From: Bacteroidota bacterium
GTDB taxonomy: Bacteria > Bacteroidota > Bacteroidia > Bacteroidales > B39-G9
Assembly: GCA_003648455.1 (NCBI GenBank)
Contig: QMPG01000111.1
Location: 1 to 9,109 of the forward strand
Direction of reading: 5' to 3'
DNA length: 9,109 nt
Numbering within the stretch: position 1 is the first letter of the stretch; every line of letters starts with the position of its first letter. Made by a program: the position numbers and the translations under genes. This document shows positions 6,388 to 9,109 of the stretch, piece by piece. The notes under the pieces were generated by a model. It did not search any database. It saw only the letters and a list, made by a program, of their open reading frames with translations, and was not told the origin of the DNA.

Positions 6388-7788
6388 CTACCTCTCAAAT
6401 AAAAATCTTGACGGATTATCAATCGTTAACTTATCGAAATCGGCACTGCTAAAAACTTTTTCGAAATTGTTTAAATATTTTTCAAAATCAGATTCAAATA
6501 TGGTAACAATATAATAATCGGAACCATACATGACTTTATTCTTAATATTATCAGGTAATTTTTTAAAAAAATTATTCCTTATTTTTATCAATAAATCTTT
6601 AGAATAGATTCCGGACAAATCGGTATATAAATTTTTGTATTTGCTCATTAAATCAACAATATGCTGCCTCCACTCATCATTTTTACCGCCAAAGTGTGCC
6701 AGATTAAGATAAAGATTTGGAAATTTTTGCAATACTTGCTCCCACAATAATGGATGATTTAAAATTTCGGCACGCTCCTCAACGGCTTTTAATCCATCTT
6801 TAACAACACTATATTTAAAGTATAATTCAAAATCATCAACACGAACAATCTCTTTATATTTGTAAATTTCACCGGTAATATTAAGTTTATTGGCAAATGT
6901 TGCAAAACCTGCATCTGAACAGTGAGCTGTGATTGGAATAGCATTTTCTTCACAATATTTATAAACACAGTCGTTATTATTTTCGTCTCCAAACAAAACA
7001 GGATTGGTTGGGGAATAGCCTGTTGGTGCATAAATTTTAACACCATGAAAAGTTTTATTCTTGCCTACATTTTGTTTAACAAATTGTAAAATATTTTTGC
7101 GTCGCGGGTCAACCGATAAAAACGGGAAAATCTTATCGGTATATTTTTCGTTTTGTTTTAACTGCTTAATCTGTTCTATTTGTGAATAAAAACTGGCATC
7201 GTATTTATAATCATTTTCAATAAAAGAAAGCTTTTCGTTTTCTAATTTATTTATCAAATCGTCAAATTCTCTTTTGGTCTTTCTAATTTTTTTGATACGT
7301 GAATTTGTATGCTCTTCAATACTAATATTTTTATTTCGTATGTATAATGTGAAATATTTTTTTAAATCGAGAGTGGCATTTTTAATATTTGTATCAAGAG
7401 CCGATTTTATTGCTTTGAATTCAGTTAATAATTTATCGTCATTTTTGTTCTTTAGCTCTAAGCTTAAATCATCGTTAAAACAAAAATCGAGGTCAAGAGT
7501 TAATGGTGCAATAATATAATTCTTTTCTACCTGCTGAAGTTTTTTATAAATATGCTCAATATCATTATTAAATCCTATTTTAAGAAAATAATTTATTTTA
7601 GATATCTTATCAAATTCAACTTCAAAAATATCAATGTTTTTATAAAAATGTTTAAGTCCTGCTTTTCTCACATTAATTTCAGGCAACGAAACTTTTGTTA
7701 ATTGTTTGATGAGCAAGGAAAAAATTTTTCGCGATAAAGTTTGTTTACTAAACAAATGACAATGAATATCTATTCTATTTCTACTCAT
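6388..7788 (-). CDS. Amidohydrolase-fold (Amidohydro_2-like) metal-dependent hydrolase
   Basis: From the ATG at 7788 the protein has 466 residues and no signal peptide, so it is probably cytoplasmic. The metal site of the amidohydrolase TIM barrel is readable: IDIHCH (6-11; H9, H11), GVKIYAPTGYSP (249-260), ITAHCSDAGF (286-295; H289), LNLAHFGG (361-368; H365) and YGSD (421-424; D424). It ends with NPSRFLF (458-464), the common C-terminal signature of Amidohydro_2 proteins. A Lys/Glu-rich, probably coiled-coil insert of about 115 residues (roughly 105-218) separates the strand IAPLTLDL (93-100) from FLSVDPRR (223-230), which makes it longer than the usual 280-350 residues. Substrate and reaction (hydrolase or decarboxylase) cannot be assigned. 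The open frame extends to a TTG at 7815, but that stretch lies in a repeat tract and the ATG places the HxH motif at the usual N-terminal spot. Confidence 0.85.
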   Translation of the reverse strand: MSRNRIDIHCHLFSKQTLSRKIFSLLIKQLTKVSLPEINVRKAGLKHFYKNIDIFEVEFDKISKINYFLKIGFNNDIEHIYKKLQQVEKNYIIAPLTLDLDFCFNDDLSLELKNKNDDKLLTEFKAIKSALDTNIKNATLDLKKYFTLYIRNKNISIEEHTNSRIKKIRKTKREFDDLINKLENEKLSFIENDYKYDASFYSQIEQIKQLKQNEKYTDKIFPFLSVDPRRKNILQFVKQNVGKNKTFHGVKIYAPTGYSPTNPVLFGDENNNDCVYKYCEENAIPITAHCSDAGFATFANKLNITGEIYKYKEIVRVDDFELYFKYSVVKDGLKAVEERAEILNHPLLWEQVLQKFPNLYLNLAHFGGKNDEWRQHIVDLMSKYKNLYTDLSGIYSKDLLIKIRNNFFKKLPDNIKNKVMYGSDYYIVTIFESDFEKYLNNFEKVFSSADFDKLTIDNPSRFLFER

Positions 7789-7800
7789 AAAAAAATAATT

Positions 7801-7811
7801 GTTTAAAGTTT
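7801..7811 (+). repeat. Short AAAGTTT tract
   Basis: GTTTAAAGTTT lies 12 nt upstream of the amidohydrolase ATG, in its presumed leader. It resembles the longer tracts at 6186-6236 and 8897-8917. The adjacent 7818-7845 is a low-complexity run of ACTAAT/ATCACC/ATTCACC-like steps. Confidence 0.35.
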
Positions 7812-7845
7812 GCAACTCACTAATTACTAATCACCATTCACCAAT

Positions 7846-7853
7846 CAAAGATA
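7846..7853 (-). promoter_or_regulatory. Possible -7 box for the amidohydrolase gene
   Basis: TATCTTTG on the minus strand is an exact match to the Bacteroidetes -7 consensus TAnnTTTG and would give a leader of about 50 nt before the ATG at 7788. No TTTG is found at the expected -33 spacing, so support is partial. Confidence 0.35.
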
Positions 7854-7933
7854 AATAAAATATTATTTTTTTGGGTGTAATTTGTATGTTAAATAATAAG
7901 TCAAAAAAAGTAATTTATTAAGCAATGTATGTG

Positions 7934-8067
7934 TCCACTATGAAAAAACTTTATAGCCGTCATTGCGAGGGCAAAGCCCGAAGCAATCTGTTGGAAATCA
8001 ATATATAAGGATTGCTTCTCCGCCCGTTGGTAAATCGTAATGACGAAAATGTACTTTTCGTAGTGGA
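7934..8067. repeat. 134-bp nested inverted-repeat element, MITE-like
   Basis: The outer arms are TCCACTATGAAAA (7934-7946) and TTTTCGTAGTGGA (8055-8067), matching at 12 of 13 positions, and the mismatch would be a G-U pair in RNA. Inside them CGTCATTGCGA (7958-7968) pairs with TCGTAATGACG (8035-8045) at 10 of 11 positions, and GAAGCAATC (7980-7988) pairs exactly with GATTGCTTC (8010-8018). GGGC-AAA-GCCC (7969-7979) is a further hairpin on the left arm. The GTCATTGCGAGG...AAGCAATCT core belongs to a repeat type I know from many bacterial genomes. There is no coding capacity. Confidence 0.85.
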
Positions 8068-8095
8068 TTCATGTATTATTCTTTCATAATTTTAA

Positions 8096-8103
8096 TATAT
8101 TTG
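8096..8103 (+). promoter_or_regulatory. Possible -7 box for the YdcF-like gene
   Basis: TATATTTG matches TAnnTTTG and would start a transcript about 25-30 nt before the ATG at 8137. No clear TTTG lies at the -33 spacing. The leader is A/T-rich and has no Shine-Dalgarno sequence. Confidence 0.35.
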
Positions 8104-8136
8104 AATTTTAAAATCGATTTAAAATTTTAATAAAAA

Positions 8137-8901
8137 ATGTTTTTCTTTTTTTCAAAATTGCTTCTTTTCACAATAACTCCAATAGTTTGGATTATTGCAT
8201 TGCTATTAATCTCATTGTTTGCAAAGAAAACAAAAGTTAAAAAAAAATGTTTAATAGCTTCAATCTCTTTATTGCTGTTTTTTTCAAACTCGTTTATTTT
8301 GGATGAATTTATGCGAGCATGGGAAATTAACGCAGTGCAAGACTACGAGCTAAAGCAATCGTATGACTATGGTATTTTACTAAGCGGAATGACAGCTCCC
8401 GACACAAAGTATAAACGTTTAAATTTCATGCGAAGTAGCGACAGACTTTTACAAACAATTAGATTGTATAAACAAAAAAGAATAAAAAAAATATTTATTA
8501 GCGGTGGTAGTGGCAGCATTATAAACAAAGAATATTGCGAATCGATAGACTTAAAAAACTATTTAATACAAATCGGTATTCACCAAGAAGATATAATTAC
8601 AGAAACAAACTCACGAAACACAAGAGAAAACGCAGAATTTACTGCCAAAATTTTGCTTAATAAAGAACAACCCGTTACCTGTTTGCTCATAACCTCAGCC
8701 TTTCACATGCGACGCGCAAAAGGATGTTTCGATAAAGCAGGATTAAAAGTCGATATCTACCCAACCGACCGCTATGCCGGACAAAGAAAATATCTTTTCG
8801 ACCATTTATTTATTCCAAATCATACTACTTTTAACTCATGGAATTTACTAATTCACGAAGTAACAGGTTATATTGTTTATGCAGTTATGGGATACGTTTA
8901 A
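8137..8901 (+). CDS. YdcF/ElyC/SanA-like (DUF218) membrane protein
   Basis: This 254-residue protein is close in length and layout to Escherichia coli ElyC: two N-terminal hydrophobic segments (about 5-29 and 38-55) with a Lys-rich turn between them (30-37), then a DUF218 domain. Domain landmarks are YGILLSGM (78-85), ISGGSGS (121-127), ETNSRNTRENA (156-166) and ITSAFHMRRA (185-194), the last two being the conserved acidic/Asn and Ser-x-His-x-x-Arg-Ala signatures. Related proteins affect envelope and peptidoglycan assembly, but their biochemical activity is not settled, so no reaction is assigned. The ATG follows an A-rich leader and places the first membrane segment at the N-terminus. The gene stands alone on the plus strand, divergent from the amidohydrolase gene. 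Its stop is followed at once by repeat sequence. Confidence 0.87.
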   Translation: MFFFFSKLLLFTITPIVWIIALLLISLFAKKTKVKKKCLIASISLLLFFSNSFILDEFMRAWEINAVQDYELKQSYDYGILLSGMTAPDTKYKRLNFMRSSDRLLQTIRLYKQKRIKKIFISGGSGSIINKEYCESIDLKNYLIQIGIHQEDIITETNSRNTRENAEFTAKILLNKEQPVTCLLITSAFHMRRAKGCFDKAGLKVDIYPTDRYAGQRKYLFDHLFIPNHTTFNSWNLLIHEVTGYIVYAVMGYV

Positions 8902-8917
8902 GTTTAAAGTATAAAGT
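8897..8917 (+). repeat. AAAGTT-type tract at the 3' end of the YdcF-like gene
   Basis: GTTTAAGTTTAAAGTATAAAG begins inside the last codons (the stop is 8899-8901) and runs on downstream. It resembles the minus-strand tract after the AddB-like gene (3268-3290), suggesting a common element that sits next to stop codons. Confidence 0.5.
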
Positions 8918-8934
8918 TGGGTTCATTAGTAGAC

Positions 8935-8960
8935 CTTCCAGCGTCTGAAAGACCTGGAAG
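8935..8960 (+). repeat. Hairpin with GAA loop downstream of the YdcF-like gene
   Basis: CTTCCAG (8935-8941) pairs with CTGGAAG (8954-8960), C8942 bulges, and GTCT (8943-8946) pairs with AGAC (8950-8953) around a GAA loop. It lies about 34 nt after the stop. No T-run follows, so it is not a standard intrinsic terminator, although it could protect a 3' end. The wider unit AGACC-TTCCA-GCGTC (8931-8945) recurs as AGACC-TGGAA-GCGTC (8950-8964), with the same ends and a reversed core. Confidence 0.65.
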
Positions 8961-8969
8961 CGTCGGTTT

Positions 8970-9017
8970 GAATTGATTATTTATTAAATTATTGGATTAT
9001 TTGATTGTTTGATTTTT
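8970..9017. repeat. Low-complexity TTGATT/TTATT tract
   Basis: Loose repetition of ATTGATTAT, TTGGATTAT, TTGATTG and TTGATTT steps. No open frame or stable hairpin is seen. Confidence 0.35.
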
Positions 9018-9035
9018 GAGTGTTCTTAAATTAAC

Positions 9036-9102
9036 CCGCTTTATTCATGCAAAAACGAAGTGAATTGCATGAATTAGCGATGGATAGCGGAAAGTAAAGC
9101 GG
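9036..9102. repeat. Nested palindromic element at the right edge
   Basis: CCGCTTTA (9036-9043) pairs exactly with TAAAGCGG (9095-9102). ATTCATGCAA (9043-9052) pairs exactly with TTGCATGAAT (9065-9074) around a 12-nt loop, and one base (9043) is shared by both arms. The intervening 9075-9094 contains another GCGG. This could be a mobile palindromic repeat or a structured RNA, and it may continue beyond the window. Confidence 0.65.
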
Positions 9103-9109
9103 TAAACCC

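Larger units (their letters stand above)
7789..8136. other. 348-bp divergent intergenic region
   Basis: This gap separates the amidohydrolase gene (minus) from the YdcF-like gene (plus). It contains a candidate -7 box for each gene (7846-7853 minus; 8096-8103 plus), an AAAGTTT tract (7801-7811) and a 134-bp nested inverted repeat (7934-8067). No convincing small gene was found in it. Confidence 0.8.

Noticed and set aside
7274..7519. Plus-strand open frame antisense to the amidohydrolase insert
   Set aside because: It overlaps the charged insert of a real gene; the hydrophobic translation is the expected mirror of Lys/Glu codons.
7789..7815. TTG start adding nine residues to the amidohydrolase
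   Set aside because: The extension is encoded by the AAAGTTT tract and A-run; the ATG at 7788 places the HxH motif at the normal N-terminal position.
8935..8960. Intrinsic terminator for the YdcF-like gene
   Set aside because: The hairpin is good but is followed by CGTCGGTTTG rather than a T-run, so it is listed as a hairpin repeat only.

Overview
The window looks like chromosomal DNA from an AT-rich member of the Bacteroidota. Supporting signs are the protein families (a Bacteroidetes-type AddB-like nuclease, an LTA-synthase-like phosphoglycerol transferase), A/T-rich leaders without Shine-Dalgarno sequences, several TAnnTTTG-type -7 boxes, and gaps filled with short palindromic repeats. 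I see no RNA genes, transposase, phage genes or CRISPR array.

Layout: positions 1-170 hold a tandem 39-nt repeat. Four genes follow on the minus strand. In transcription order they are an amidohydrolase-fold metalloenzyme with a large charged insert (7788-6388), an AddB-like PD-(D/E)XK nuclease with a predicted 4Fe-4S site (6184-3320), a membrane-anchored LTA-synthase-family phosphoglycerol transferase (3045-1126), and a YegS/DgkB-type diacylglycerol kinase (1123-197). A 348-bp divergent gap follows, then one plus-strand gene for a YdcF/ElyC-like membrane protein (8137-8901). The last 208 bp are repeat-rich and gene-free.

The strongest functional link is the phosphoglycerol transferase and lipid kinase pair, separated by 2 nt. 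The transferase should release diacylglycerol from phosphatidylglycerol at the outer face of the inner membrane, and the kinase should turn it back into phosphatidic acid. This looks like a self-contained diacylglycerol-recycling unit in a presumed Gram-negative. With the YdcF/ElyC-like protein, three of five genes point to the cell envelope. The nuclease and the amidohydrolase have no evident functional tie to them.

Every gap longer than 2 nt carries repeats. They include three loci built on a GTCATTnCGA core, a cloverleaf-like nested inverted repeat (6246-6378), a 134-bp nested inverted repeat (7934-8067), several AAAGTT-rich tracts, a GAA-loop hairpin (8935-8960) and a nested palindrome at the right edge. 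I found no convincing new multi-gene system. The items most worth following are the lipid-recycling pair and the structured intergenic elements.
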